Shown here: one piece after another, positions 1 through 8,400 of the stretch | How positions within the stretch are numbered: the stretch's first letter is position 1 | Layout: each line of letters starts with the position of its first letter | Position numbers and translations under genes: made by a program | Assembly (NCBI GenBank): GCA_002506105.1 | Contig: DAWU01000001.1 | Span: 1 to 24,615, forward strand | Direction: 5' to 3' | DNA from: Methanolinea sp. UBA275 | Lineage (GTDB): Archaea > Halobacteriota > Methanomicrobia > Methanomicrobiales > Methanospirillaceae | DNA length: 24,615 nucleotides | The notes under the pieces: generated by a model | What the model saw: only the letters and a program-made list of their open reading frames with translations | The model's database searches: none | What the model was told of the DNA's origin: nothing

Positions 1-219
1 AAACATAATTCGGGATTTCACAGCCTGTTGTTGGCAATACATGAATCCATTACCAAAAACAGAACCAACAAATCGTATGACTCTCTCCCAAGACACATAC
101 TGTCACACTACACATCGCAAATGCGATTTTCAGAGTAAAAAGCTCCTTTTAAACCATAAATCCGGGTTTATCTGACCATCATTCTTTTCATCTACCATAA
201 CAATACACATGTGGTCTTT

Positions 220-855
220 ATGAGCCTCAAGGACTTGATATTGCCTCCCGACAAGGTCTATTTCGACCTTCTCGAACAACAGGCAGCGATCGTGACCGAA
301 GCAGCCCGCCAGCTCCTCGACCTGACGAAAAATTATACCAATATCAGGGAGAAGCATGAGGAGATAGACGCACTTGAACAGAAGGGCGACCAGATCACGC
401 ACGAGATCCACGAAAGGCTCAACAAGAAGATCCGTCCCCCCTACGACACAGATGAGATCTCCAGGCTAGCCTCAACCCTCGATGAAGTGCTTGATTACAT
501 CGACGGATCGATCGAACGGATGCTGTATTACGGCATCCAGTCCTCTGACCGGCACATGATTGAGCTTGCCAAGCTGACTCATCTATCGACCATCGAGATC
601 GAAGCCGCAGTAAAATCCCTGAGATCCATGGAAGATCCCAGGTTCATCGAGGAACGGTGTATCGAGGTTAACCGCCTGGAGAACCTCGCAGATGATGAAC
701 TCTCAAAGGCGATGGTTGAACTGTTCAAGACTGAAAATACCCTCACCATCATTAAACTCAAGGATGTGTACGATTATCTTGAGTTGGCAACCGATTATTG
801 CGAGGATGTCGCCGATGTCCTTTCAGATATCGCGATCCGGCATTCTCCCGGGTAA
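220..855 (+). CDS. DUF47 / PhoU-like phosphate transport accessory protein
   Basis: A 211-residue all-helical protein of the DUF47 (PhoU_div, TIGR00153) family. Family knowledge: such proteins usually sit next to PiT-type low-affinity phosphate transporters and are thought to regulate them; they are distant PhoU relatives. What is visible: the length is typical, and the two PhoU-like acidic helical repeats can be recognised by E/D-rich segments such as HEEIDALEQKGDQITHEI near residues 50-67 and EVNRLENLADDEL in the C-terminal half. No PiT gene is in view; it could lie beyond the left edge, but this gene has over 200 bases of AT-rich DNA in front of it. An ATG nine bases earlier (211) is also possible; neither has a clear Shine-Dalgarno, so a leaderless message is likely. 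It converges on arsC1, separated by a T-run. Confidence 0.85.
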   Translation: MSLKDLILPPDKVYFDLLEQQAAIVTEAARQLLDLTKNYTNIREKHEEIDALEQKGDQITHEIHERLNKKIRPPYDTDEISRLASTLDEVLDYIDGSIERMLYYGIQSSDRHMIELAKLTHLSTIEIEAAVKSLRSMEDPRFIEERCIEVNRLENLADDELSKAMVELFKTENTLTIIKLKDVYDYLELATDYCEDVADVLSDIAIRHSPG

Positions 856-867
856 CCGGACCAAATC

Positions 868-880
868 CTTCTTTTTTTCT
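868..880 (+). terminator. T-rich terminator after the DUF47 gene
   Basis: Seven consecutive T (872-878) inside a pyrimidine-rich stretch starting 13 bases after the stop codon. Archaeal RNA polymerase terminates at U-tracts without needing a hairpin, so this is a plausible end for the plus-strand transcript in a convergent gap of only 45 bases. Confidence 0.5.
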
Positions 881-900
881 GCATGAATATTGTCTATCCT

Positions 901-1320
901 TCATTCAGGTCCAAATTCCCTGTCGATCCACCGGATTATTTCATCCCTCACATCACGAAATGCCTTCCTCATGTCTTCTCTGGAACCATCATACCGGGAG
1001 GGATCAGGAACACTGTGGTGTATCGTCCGCCCAGCTCCTGGAAAAAATGGGCATATACCCTGGGCACGGTCGCACACCGTCACCACGATATCAAATGACT
1101 GCCCGAAGAACTCTCCAAGCGTCTTGGACCGCTGGCCGATGATGTCAATACCAATCTCTCTCATCACCTCAATTGCCATTGGATGAACCGCTGAACTTGC
1201 AGTCCCGGCACTGAACGCACTGTATCGATCGCCGTACCTTGCATTCAGATATCCTTCTGCCATCTGGGATCGTGCCGAATTGTGACTGCAGATAAACAGT
1301 ACCCGCTGCGTTGAGACCAT
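901..1320 (-). CDS. arsC: Arsenate reductase / low-molecular-weight tyrosine phosphatase family (first copy)
   Basis: A 139-residue cytoplasmic enzyme of the LMW-PTP fold. The P-loop CSHNSAR (C-x5-R) has the nucleophile Cys11 and Arg17, followed by SQMAEG. A second cysteine pair, Cys83 and Cys90 (C-x6-C), matches the spacing of the redox relay in thioredoxin-coupled ArsC (Cys10/82/89 in the S. aureus plasmid pI258 enzyme). That points to arsenate reduction rather than pure phosphatase activity. It is the last gene of pst module A, after phoU1; the link makes sense because Pst systems admit arsenate along with phosphate. The start was chosen at MVSTQRVLF, nine bases after an AAAGGA site; upstream codons in frame give an unrelated Cys/Pro-rich stretch. 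It is paralogous to the protein at 12754-13194. Confidence 0.9.
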   Translation of the reverse strand: MVSTQRVLFICSHNSARSQMAEGYLNARYGDRYSAFSAGTASSAVHPMAIEVMREIGIDIIGQRSKTLGEFFGQSFDIVVTVCDRAQGICPFFPGAGRTIHHSVPDPSRYDGSREDMRKAFRDVRDEIIRWIDREFGPE

Positions 1321-1379
1321 CGAAGATTCCTTTCTCTGCCTTTCACCTGTACTCGAACAGCAACAGTGGGGGGGTGTCC

Positions 1380-2030
1380 TCACTTGAACTCGATTCTCTC
1401 ACCAACAATCGCGTAATGAATATTTTCGGCCATCTTGCAGGCATGATCCGCGGACCGCTCCAGATACCGGGCGGCCATGATATACGACGTGTACCGGGTG
1501 ATGGTCTTGGGATTCTCCATCATGAACGTCAGCGTCTGCCGGAATATGGAATGCCAGAGGTCATCCACGACATCATCACGCTTTGTGAGGTCCCTGATGA
1601 GTTCCAGGTTCTCTTTCTCAAATGCCACGATGACATCGTCAATCATGGCGGTCACAAGCGATGCCATATGCGCAAGGGGGGGCTGATGCGGATATGCAGG
1701 CTGGTCCTGGAGGTGCTTTGTGATGCTCGCAATATCTTTCCCGTATCTGCCGATACGTTCAGCTCCCGAGATCATCTTGAGGATACAGACGATCATCCGC
1801 ATATCCTTGGCCATGGGCTGGTACAGCGCAATCAGCTGATACGCCCGGTCTTCGAGACGGATCGTCCGTTCCTGGACATCTCTCTTTCGTGATTTTACCT
1901 CTATCGCCCGGGTCACATCATCATTCACCAGGGTTTCAACCGCATCCGAAAGCATGGTGCGTGAAAACCGTGCCATGTCGATCGTATCCTGTTTCAGGAG
2001 ATCGAGTTCCGTATGAAACTTTTCCGACAT
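1380..2030 (-). CDS. phoU: PhoU phosphate-signalling protein (first copy)
   Basis: A 216-residue PhoU protein with two three-helix bundles. Family knowledge: PhoU binds metal clusters through E/D-x3-D motifs and restrains Pst transport and phosphate signalling when phosphate is plentiful. Visible: MSEKFHTELDLLKQDTIDMA at the N-terminus, the KSRKRDVQERTIRLEDRAYQ helix in repeat 1, and RYLERSADHACKMAENIHY near the C-terminus, the second-repeat signature. The start was set at the ATG ten bases downstream of the pstB1 stop and preceded by GGGGGA; a longer reading frame would overlap the end of pstB1 with shadow sequence. It lies between pstB1 and arsC1, the same order as in the second cluster at 11.3-13.2 kb. 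Confidence 0.93.
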   Translation of the reverse strand: MSEKFHTELDLLKQDTIDMARFSRTMLSDAVETLVNDDVTRAIEVKSRKRDVQERTIRLEDRAYQLIALYQPMAKDMRMIVCILKMISGAERIGRYGKDIASITKHLQDQPAYPHQPPLAHMASLVTAMIDDVIVAFEKENLELIRDLTKRDDVVDDLWHSIFRQTLTFMMENPKTITRYTSYIMAARYLERSADHACKMAENIHYAIVGERIEFK

Positions 2031-2040
2031 TACGTCCCCC

Positions 2041-2904
2041 CTATCCGAATCGTCCAGTGATATAGTTCTCAGTGAGAACCTCTTCAGGATGTTCAAATAT
2101 CTGTTTCGTAGGCCCGAATTCAACGAGTTTTCCTAAGTACATGAACCCGGTATCGTCGCTCACCCTCGCAGCTTGCTGCATATTGTGGGTGACGATAACA
2201 ACAGTATAGCGCTGCTTCAATCCTTCAATCAGGTTCTCAATTTTCGCGGTCGCAATCGGATCCAACGCCGAGCATGGCTCATCCATCAGGATGACGTCCG
2301 GGCCTACCGCAAGGGTGCGGGCAATGCAGAGCCGCTGCTGCTGCCCTCCCGAGAGTCCCATGGCAGACTGGTAGAGGCGGTCGCGGACTTCCTCCCAGAG
2401 TGCCGCGTCTTTCAGGCTCTTCTCAACAATCCGGTCAAGTTCTCTCTTCTCTCTGATCCCATGGACCCGTGGCCCGTAGGCAACATTTTCATACACGGTC
2501 TTCGGGAATGGATTGGGCTTCTGGAAGACCATCCCGATCTTCTTTCTGAGCAGGACCACGTCAGTCGCCGGGGCATAGATATTCTCCTGGTCATACCTCA
2601 CTTCTCCGGTAATTTTCGTATGGTCAATGAGGTCGTTCATGCGGTTGAAACACCGGAGAAGCGTGGACTTCCCGCACCCCGACGGGCCGATCAGGGCGGT
2701 CACCCTGTTCCGCTTGATTGCCATACAGATATTCTGAAGGATATGGGCTTCACCAAACCAGAGATTGAGATTCTCGGTGTGAATGACAGGCGACGGAGTT
2801 TCTCCTGGATGCAGGGTGCCTTCATCTCCGCATGCACCACCCATCGGGGGATGTTCGGGTGTTTGGATGTTCAGGCCAGTGTGTTCTAGAATTGCAAGAG
2901 TCAT
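2041..2904 (-). CDS. pstB: Phosphate ABC transporter ATPase PstB (first copy)
   Basis: A 287-residue ATPase of the phosphate importer. Walker A GPSGCGKST is at residues 73-81, the Q-loop is GMVFQKPNPFP, the signature is LSGGQQQR, Walker B is VILMDEP with SALDPIAT, and the H-loop is VTHNMQQA. It carries about 30 more N-terminal residues than a typical PstB, Pro/Gly-rich and of unknown use. The GTG at 2916 is possible, but the ATG at 2904 is preferred because AGGTGGTGAT, an excellent Shine-Dalgarno, ends five bases before it. The site overlaps the stop codon of the permease gene, so translation is probably coupled. It is very similar to PstB2 (11269-12078), including the conserved ending NYITGRFG, so the two arose by duplication or exchange. 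Confidence 0.96.
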   Translation of the reverse strand: MTLAILEHTGLNIQTPEHPPMGGACGDEGTLHPGETPSPVIHTENLNLWFGEAHILQNICMAIKRNRVTALIGPSGCGKSTLLRCFNRMNDLIDHTKITGEVRYDQENIYAPATDVVLLRKKIGMVFQKPNPFPKTVYENVAYGPRVHGIREKRELDRIVEKSLKDAALWEEVRDRLYQSAMGLSGGQQQRLCIARTLAVGPDVILMDEPCSALDPIATAKIENLIEGLKQRYTVVIVTHNMQQAARVSDDTGFMYLGKLVEFGPTKQIFEHPEEVLTENYITGRFG

Positions 2905-2909
2905 TGCGA

Positions 2910-4859
2910 TCACCACCTGGATGATTTCTGGTAACGTATTCGGATCAGGACTGCCGCCCCATAGAACAGCGTCACGGTAATCAGGAGCACCAGTGCCGTA
3001 CCGTATGCATTCTGTTGTGCACCCGGGACACTCGTCGAGAGGATATAGAGGTAATAGGGAAGCGCCATGACAGGTTCAAAGATCGAATCAGGGAGGAACC
3101 GTGACGTGAAGACCACCGCGGTGAACATGATCGGGGCAGTCTCCCCGGCAGCTCGTCCGATCGAGAGGATGGTCCCCGTGATGATGCCCGGGACCGCGGC
3201 AGGCAGGACGACTTTTCGTATCGTCTGCCATTTCGACGCACCAAGTGCAAGACTTCCCTCCCTCATTGCATGAGGAATGCTCTTTAAGGCCTCTTCACTG
3301 GTCCGGATGATGGTCGGAAGGATCATGAGTGCGAGCACGATCCAGCCGGTAAGGAGCGATACTCCGAATCCAATGAAAATGACGAGAAACGCGAATCCGA
3401 AGAGGCCGAACACGATCGAGGGGGTTCCGTTCAGGAGATCAACCCCTGTCCGGATGGTCTTTGTGACCCACCCCTCGCGGGTATATTCCGAGAGATAGAT
3501 GGTTGCCCCAATCCCAAGGGGAAGCGCGATCAGGATCGCACCGACTACGAGGTAAATGGTCCCGATAATCGCCGGAAAAATCCCGCCTTCGCGGCCGAGG
3601 TTAGACGGATACCCGGAGATGAACTCCCAGGAAAGGACCGGGAGCCCTTTCACGATGATGTCAATCAGCAGGATTGCAAGCACGACGATGACGGTGCCTA
3701 CCGCGGCAAATAAAAGGGTGTATGCGATCTTCTGCATCATCTTCGGGGATATCCGCTTCCAGATGAGGGCGGCTGCAGCACCCCCAATCAGCAGGATGAG
3801 ACAGGGGAGGATACCGGCCGCGATTGCAACCAGAAGCAGAACCATTCCTATGAGACAATAACTGAGAAGATGCCGGATTTTTACCCGTGTCTCGTCCGCA
3901 AGACGTTGTTTTTTTACGGCGCCCCCGGTCTGTGCCGATCGGATACGACCAAGGATAATTGTCGCGGAGAGGTTGATTGCGAGAGTGATGAGAAGGAGTA
4001 TGACGGCTATCCCGAACAACGCATGGTAGTGGAGACTCCCGATCGGGACTTCGCCGGTCTCGATACCAAGCGTCGCCGTCAGGGTCCGGATCGGGGATAC
4101 GATGTTCCAGATCGGATGGGGGATGACCGCGGCATTCCCGGTCACCATAAGGACGGCCATGGTCTCTCCGATCGCACGCCCGATCCCGAGGATCACCGCT
4201 GCGGTGATCCCGGACAGGGCGGAGGGGATAATAACCCTGCTGATGGTCTGCCAGCCCGTTGCCCCTGTAGCAAGAGAGCCCTCCTTGTATTCCCGGGGGA
4301 CGGCATTGATTGCATCTTCAGAGACGCTGATAATCGTGGGAAGCGCCATGATCGCGAGGAGGACCGAACCCGCAAGCCAGGTCTCCCCGGTGGGGATATC
4401 AAAGGATATCCGGATCCAGTTGGTCAGGACGACAAGGCCGAAGAATCCATACACCACGGAGGGAATTCCCGCAAGCAGCTCGATCGCGGGCTTGATGACA
4501 GTCCGGAGACGCGGTCCTGCAAGTTCCGACATGAAGATGGCACTTGCGATGCCAAGCGGGACCGCAATCGCCATGGCACCCGCCATCACGAGGAGTGTCC
4601 CGATTATCAGTGGAAAGATGCCGTATTCCGGCGAGCTGCCGGTTGGGTTCCACTGCTGGCCGAAAAGGAAGTCCCAGAGGTTGATCTGGAGGAATGTGGG
4701 ATACCCGTTCAACAGGAGATAGCCGAGGATGAAACATACTGCAATAATTGCAAAAATGGCGCAGATGAACCAGACCGATGCAATCACCTGTTCCCGGATT
4801 CTCCGGAGCGCAGGCGTTGCCATCCGTGTCTGGATCCCTGATATGGCCATCCGCATCAC
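2910..4859 (-). CDS. pstC: Fused PstC-PstA phosphate permease
   Basis: A 649-residue membrane protein containing both permease subunits of a Pst importer in one chain. The N-terminal half (about 1-310) is PstC: an anchor helix at 27-50, ELLAGIPSVVYGFFG, and the EAA loop around 192-225 (YKEGSLATGATGWQTI) followed by GRAIGETMAV. The C-terminal half (about 375-649) is PstA: VDLLNGTPSIVFGLFG at 473-488, the EAA loop around 532-560 (MREGSLALGASKWQTI) and GRAAGETAP. The linker 311-375 adds two hydrophobic helices around 331-367. PstC and PstA are normally separate proteins that form a heterodimer; here they are covalently joined. The start is GTG 4859 or ATG 4856; the latter overlaps the stop of the preceding doubtful ORF as TGATG. 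It is followed directly by pstB1. Confidence 0.95.
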   Translation of the reverse strand: MMRMAISGIQTRMATPALRRIREQVIASVWFICAIFAIIAVCFILGYLLLNGYPTFLQINLWDFLFGQQWNPTGSSPEYGIFPLIIGTLLVMAGAMAIAVPLGIASAIFMSELAGPRLRTVIKPAIELLAGIPSVVYGFFGLVVLTNWIRISFDIPTGETWLAGSVLLAIMALPTIISVSEDAINAVPREYKEGSLATGATGWQTISRVIIPSALSGITAAVILGIGRAIGETMAVLMVTGNAAVIPHPIWNIVSPIRTLTATLGIETGEVPIGSLHYHALFGIAVILLLITLAINLSATIILGRIRSAQTGGAVKKQRLADETRVKIRHLLSYCLIGMVLLLVAIAAGILPCLILLIGGAAAALIWKRISPKMMQKIAYTLLFAAVGTVIVVLAILLIDIIVKGLPVLSWEFISGYPSNLGREGGIFPAIIGTIYLVVGAILIALPLGIGATIYLSEYTREGWVTKTIRTGVDLLNGTPSIVFGLFGFAFLVIFIGFGVSLLTGWIVLALMILPTIIRTSEEALKSIPHAMREGSLALGASKWQTIRKVVLPAAVPGIITGTILSIGRAAGETAPIMFTAVVFTSRFLPDSIFEPVMALPYYLYILSTSVPGAQQNAYGTALVLLITVTLFYGAAVLIRIRYQKSSRW

Positions 4860-5266
4860 ACCGATGTCCGTATATGGGATGTCCGGGTTAAAAACCGATA
4901 GGAATCAGTACCATGTGTTCGGCGGGCATGGTGGTTCTTTGAGGGATTTTTCCCTTCGGCCATACTGAATAGTACTGGCCTGTGGGATTCGGCGACTGCC
5001 CCATACCCTCGAACCAGCATTCCCAGAAACCTGTTCCGCATCTTCCCGGACACCTCGAGGGCATCCCTCGCATCAGAAGGGATTTCAGCCGGGGTGATAT
5101 CTAAAGGAGATACATCGATCCGATCCAACTTCCAGAACCGCATTCGATCTTTGGCACTCTTCGCCGGTATCGGATTCCTGATCCAGAGGAAGGGATTTTT
5201 CTGTTCTTTCTCCGGCAATCCTGCCTCGAACCTGCCTGGATTTCGCCTCCGGGTCCTGTGCATCAT
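4856..5266 (-). CDS. Hypothetical protein between pstS1 and the permease (doubtful)
   Basis: An open frame of 136 residues in the 460-base gap between pstS1 and the fused permease gene, on the operon strand. Its stop codon overlaps the permease ATG as TGATG, an arrangement typical of translational coupling. Residues about 44-100 look protein-like (for example DITPAEIPSDARDALEVSGK and MRNRFLGMLVRGYG), while the last 35 residues are His/Arg/Thr-rich and look like read-through of non-coding DNA. No domain is recognised, no signal peptide or membrane helix is visible, and no good Shine-Dalgarno precedes it. It could equally be a leader or spacer. Confidence 0.3.
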   Translation of the reverse strand: MMHRTRRRNPGRFEAGLPEKEQKNPFLWIRNPIPAKSAKDRMRFWKLDRIDVSPLDITPAEIPSDARDALEVSGKMRNRFLGMLVRGYGAVAESHRPVLFSMAEGKNPSKNHHARRTHGTDSYRFLTRTSHIRTSV

Positions 5267-5322
5267 GGCGAGTTCCTGTTCCTGGAAGTAGAAAATGGCT
5301 GCGATGAAAAATAAGGGAGAGT

Positions 5323-6189
5323 TTACTTCACCGGCACAAACCCTTCTTCAGTGAGGAGGCTCTGTCCTGTGGGGGAGAGGATATAGTCAACGTACTCTTT
5401 GGCGAGGCCGCTCGGCTGACCGCTGGTGAGCAGGTAGAGCGACCTTGAGAGGGGGTACTTCCCGGCGAGGACATTCTCAACCGATGGTTCAACATCTCCC
5501 GCGTCGGTGGTGACTTTGACTGCCTTGATACTGTTGTCGATGAATCCAAGACCTACATACCCGATCGCACCTGGCGTCTGGCTGATCGTCTGCTGCACGG
5601 CACCATTCGAGTTCTTCTCGAGCATGGTCGGCACATAATTCTGGCCGCCCATCACGCTGCTTGTGAAGAATTCCCTGGTTCCTGATGCACTGTCCCTGCC
5701 TACCACGACGATGGCCATGTCAGCGCCGCCGACCTGGTTCCAGTTCGTGAAATTCCCGTTATAGATACCCTTGATCTGGGCTGTGGTAAGCCTGGTGACG
5801 GTATTTGCCGGGTTGATGATGAGTGCAACACCGTCTTTTCCGATTGTGGTCACGACAAGTTCAGGATATTTTGTCTTTTCATCGGATTTGACGTCACGGG
5901 ACGACATGCCGATATCTGCAGTCTTCTCTCCGGCTGCCTGGACCCCGACGCTTGAGCCTCCACCAGTCACCTGGATGTCTGCATTCGCATGGGTTGCCAT
6001 GTATACATCTGCAGCCTTCTGGGCGATAGGGAGGACAGTCGTTGAACCGGTGACCTTGATCGTGGTCCGTTCCTGGGTTGGGGACGTTGTCGGTGTGCTG
6101 TCAGTACACCCTGCCACGACAAGCGACAGGATGAGGATTCCTGCCATCGCGAGGGCGATTATTCCAAAATGTTTTCTGTTCTGAACCAT
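5323..6189 (-). CDS. pstS: Phosphate-binding lipoprotein PstS (first copy)
   Basis: A 288-residue periplasmic-type binding protein that captures phosphate outside the membrane and delivers it to the permease. The signal peptide has Lys/Arg near the start, a hydrophobic core at 9-26 and the lipobox LVVAGC ending at Cys28, so it should be lipid-anchored; a Thr/Ser/Pro linker follows. The mature domain shows the PstS phosphate-site motifs TGSTTVLPIAQ (about 47-57), GGGSSVG and RDSASGTREFF. It ends with LLTEEGFVPV, typical of archaeal PstS. It heads pst module A; a TATA box lies about 30-40 bases upstream, so the leader is very short. Five T follow the stop by about 11 bases on this strand, possibly giving partial termination and an excess of binding protein over permease. 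Confidence 0.96.
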   Translation of the reverse strand: MVQNRKHFGIIALAMAGILILSLVVAGCTDSTPTTSPTQERTTIKVTGSTTVLPIAQKAADVYMATHANADIQVTGGGSSVGVQAAGEKTADIGMSSRDVKSDEKTKYPELVVTTIGKDGVALIINPANTVTRLTTAQIKGIYNGNFTNWNQVGGADMAIVVVGRDSASGTREFFTSSVMGGQNYVPTMLEKNSNGAVQQTISQTPGAIGYVGLGFIDNSIKAVKVTTDAGDVEPSVENVLAGKYPLSRSLYLLTSGQPSGLAKEYVDYILSPTGQSLLTEEGFVPVK

Positions 6190-6215
6190 GGTGGTCTGAA
6201 TAAGAACACCGCTGT

Positions 6216-6280
6216 GATATTATATATAAAATGTCGAAGGAGAATATGGTATACTCTATATTCATTATAGTGCTATAGAG
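6216..6280 (-). promoter_or_regulatory. pstS1 promoter with CTCTATA inverted-repeat operator
   Basis: On the minus strand a strong TATA element (6219-6230) lies 30-40 bases before the pstS1 ATG. Just upstream of it is a perfect 7-base inverted repeat, CTCTATA at 6254-6260 and TATAGAG at 6274-6280, separated by 13 bases that contain a further TATAG (6266-6270). The position upstream of TATA suits an activator site. Regulator identity is not visible. Confidence 0.6.
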
Positions 6281-6416
6281 ATGTTGTTTTCTTCCTCCGG
6301 CCGACGATGCCGGTTACCCCCGTATTCCCGAAACGTGCAGGTATCCGCTTCTATGAGTGATATCCTCACAATGGAATCCTGAAATGATTCCTGCCAGGGT
6401 TCGTTGTCCCTTTCTT

Positions 6417-7988
6417 CTATAGGGAATCACTACTGCTATAGTGTACTTTCACATCCAGAGCCCGGTGAAAAGTCCTTTTGAAATCATTGGTATGGAGATC
6501 GAGGCCCCATAGCTCAAGCTGGCAACCGTTTGCCGCGTGCAGCTCCAGATATGCTATCCTCTGGGTGAGACGCACAATACGGGCATCCTGGATGACTCCC
6601 GAATGACTCCTGTCCAGGCTGTTGGCCAGGCAGAGAAGATGTGCGAGGATGCGGACATCATGCGTGATTGCAGCATCAAGGTCCCGAATCGTGCGTGCCT
6701 GGTTCGGTGAGAGATATTTACGGTGATATCGCGCGATATACGCCATCATCGCAATTTCCTGCTCGGAAAACCCGAGCAGGTCTCCATTCCTGATGATATA
6801 CCATGAATGAAGTTCGTGGTTGTTGAAGGAGAGATAACTACCCACATCGTGCAGGAGTGCCGCATACTCAAGAATCTCCCTTCTCCGGTCATCCAGGTGG
6901 TGGAGCCCGGTCTTCTTCCCGCTGTCAAAGAGGGCAAGGGCCAGATGTGCCGTGGTCTTCGCATGGGTTTCGTCCACCCGGAAGAGGCGTGCCAGGCGCA
7001 GGACACTCATCCTCCTGACGGACATATCATGGATTGGGAAGGAATCCTCTTCCCTCTTGAGGAAATCGATCAGGAGTCCGTCACGCAATCCCCTCTCGCT
7101 TGCATGGATCTCATCGAGTCCCAGCATATCCATGAGCGATTCAAGGATAGCCGCTCCACCGACTATGATGTCCGCACGGTCCGGATTCATGCCCGGAATT
7201 TTTCTCCTTTCTTCGGTGGTCATCGGGCACATGAGGGCAATCAGTTTCCGCAGATCATTCCTTCCCAGGATTTTTTTTCTCTCCTGGGATTCCTTCGGAT
7301 GAAAGAGCCTGAACGCAATCTCTGTACAGTTTTCGATCGTTCCGGAGCTGCCGACTGCGCAATCCAGCCGGAACGAGCGGAGTGCCTGGACGGTGCCGAT
7401 AAGGGTCTCATCGATATACGCCCGCATGGCAGCATACGTCTTTTTGTGGATCCGTCCATCCTTATCAGCAGGGGGAAAGAGCGAGCTGATCCGGAGAGCT
7501 CCCAGCTGCGTGCTTTCTATAAATGAAAACTCAGTCTGGGTGCCGACGACGATCTCCGTGCTTCCACCGCCGATATCAATGAATACTGCCTGCTTCTCAC
7601 CAAGGTGTATCCCGCTGGAAACCCCGAGGTAGGTGAGCCGGGCTTCCTCTTTCCCGGAGATGACCGAGACCTCAATGCCTGCCTCCTCTTTCAGTCTCTT
7701 CAGCAGGGCAGTCCGATTTACCGCATCCCTTGTTGCAGAGGTGGCTATCGCAATGATCTGTTCTGCTTTGAGTGATCGGGCAAGTTCGACAAAGTGGTGG
7801 CAGACGAGCACCGTCCGGTCTATTGCCTCATGTTTCAGGTGTCCTCCCCTGGTAAACTCGCCCTCCCCGAGGCGAACTACTTCCTTCTGCCGGGCGAGCA
7901 CGGTAAATGAACCCGGATTCAGCCGGACCACCAGGATGCGGACAGAGTTGGTCCCGATATCGATGAATGCCACCACGCGTTCTTTCAT
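6417..7988 (-). CDS. ppx: Ppx/GppA exopolyphosphatase with C-terminal HD domain
   Basis: A 523-residue soluble enzyme of the ASKHA (actin-like ATPase) superfamily. Family knowledge: Ppx removes terminal phosphates from polyphosphate, and GppA acts on pppGpp. Visible: FIDIGTNSVR at residues 8-17 (phosphate-1 loop), FIDIGGGSTEIVVG around 138-152 (phosphate-2 loop), AVGSSGTIENCTEIA, and GMNPDRADIIVGGA. After about residue 310 comes an HD-type domain with LLHDVG near 378 and ISFNNHELHSWYII-like residues following it, which marks the long Ppx form of about 500 residues. It precedes pst module A on the same strand; polyphosphate is the phosphate store that Pst would fill. The last codons overlap two CTATAG boxes (6417-6441). 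Ppx versus GppA specificity cannot be settled from sequence. Confidence 0.92.
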   Translation of the reverse strand: MKERVVAFIDIGTNSVRILVVRLNPGSFTVLARQKEVVRLGEGEFTRGGHLKHEAIDRTVLVCHHFVELARSLKAEQIIAIATSATRDAVNRTALLKRLKEEAGIEVSVISGKEEARLTYLGVSSGIHLGEKQAVFIDIGGGSTEIVVGTQTEFSFIESTQLGALRISSLFPPADKDGRIHKKTYAAMRAYIDETLIGTVQALRSFRLDCAVGSSGTIENCTEIAFRLFHPKESQERKKILGRNDLRKLIALMCPMTTEERRKIPGMNPDRADIIVGGAAILESLMDMLGLDEIHASERGLRDGLLIDFLKREEDSFPIHDMSVRRMSVLRLARLFRVDETHAKTTAHLALALFDSGKKTGLHHLDDRRREILEYAALLHDVGSYLSFNNHELHSWYIIRNGDLLGFSEQEIAMMAYIARYHRKYLSPNQARTIRDLDAAITHDVRILAHLLCLANSLDRSHSGVIQDARIVRLTQRIAYLELHAANGCQLELWGLDLHTNDFKRTFHRALDVKVHYSSSDSL

Positions 7989-8391
7989 ACATCACTTCTC
8001 AACGTGAAATCCGGGAAAGCAACACAAAAACATTTCTCACCCGGTGAATAACCGAAAAAATCCCTGCTATCCCAGGAGGACAGGGGATGGGGGCATAAAC
8101 ACCGGATGGGATTCCCCGTGAAAAATCCGGTCTGTCCCGGCATACCCCCGTGATACCCCTCACACTCCATTCTTTTTGCTCTGAACCGGTAAAATCACTT
8201 GCGATAGAGGAATATAGAAACTATTGTCCTGCCACATTTCGGAATTTTTCAGGAACCGGAACCTTTCCTTCTGATAGTATGGGATGATCGTGCGTGACTT
8301 CAGGTTTCGACGAGGAGGGCCTCTATACTTACTACTTATCTCTATAGCAAATATAGTGCTATGAATTAAAATTTATATACTATCTTCTCAA
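7989..8391. other. Intergenic region upstream of ppx
   Basis: About 400 bases with no convincing gene. It holds the ppx leader on the minus strand, where GAAGTGATGT just before the ATG may act as a weak Shine-Dalgarno, an inverted repeat at 8102-8130, and, at the right end, AT-rich promoter-like DNA with clustered CTCTATA boxes. Confidence 0.6.
8102..8130. repeat. Inverted repeat, hairpin-forming
   Basis: CCGGAT (8102-8107) pairs with ATCCGG (8125-8130); inside the 17-base loop GGG can pair with CCC. It lies about 115 bases upstream of ppx on the transcribed strand and could form a leader hairpin. Function unknown. Confidence 0.4.
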
Positions 8392-8400
8392 CTATAGTGT
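8321..8400. promoter_or_regulatory. Cluster of CTCTATA/CTATAG boxes with TATA-like core
   Basis: CTCTATA occurs at 8321-8327 and again at 8340-8346, exactly 19 bases apart; TATAGTGCTAT follows at 8352-8362 (the same 11-mer as at 6266-6276 by pstS1), then AT-rich DNA around 8364-8378 and a further CTATAG at 8392-8397. It looks like a regulated promoter, but which gene it drives is unclear: ppx lies to the left on the minus strand, and only a doubtful ORF lies to the right. Confidence 0.5.

Noticed and set aside
4190..4210. Perfect inverted repeat GGATCACCG-CTG-CGGTGATCC
   Set aside because: It lies within the PstC half of the fused permease and encodes normal conserved residues; probably chance in GC-rich coding DNA.
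3870..4841. Long plus-strand frame (323 codons) opposite the permease gene
   Set aside because: Its translation is Asp/Arg/Gly-rich with no hydrophobic or domain pattern; it is the antisense of strongly conserved permease codons.
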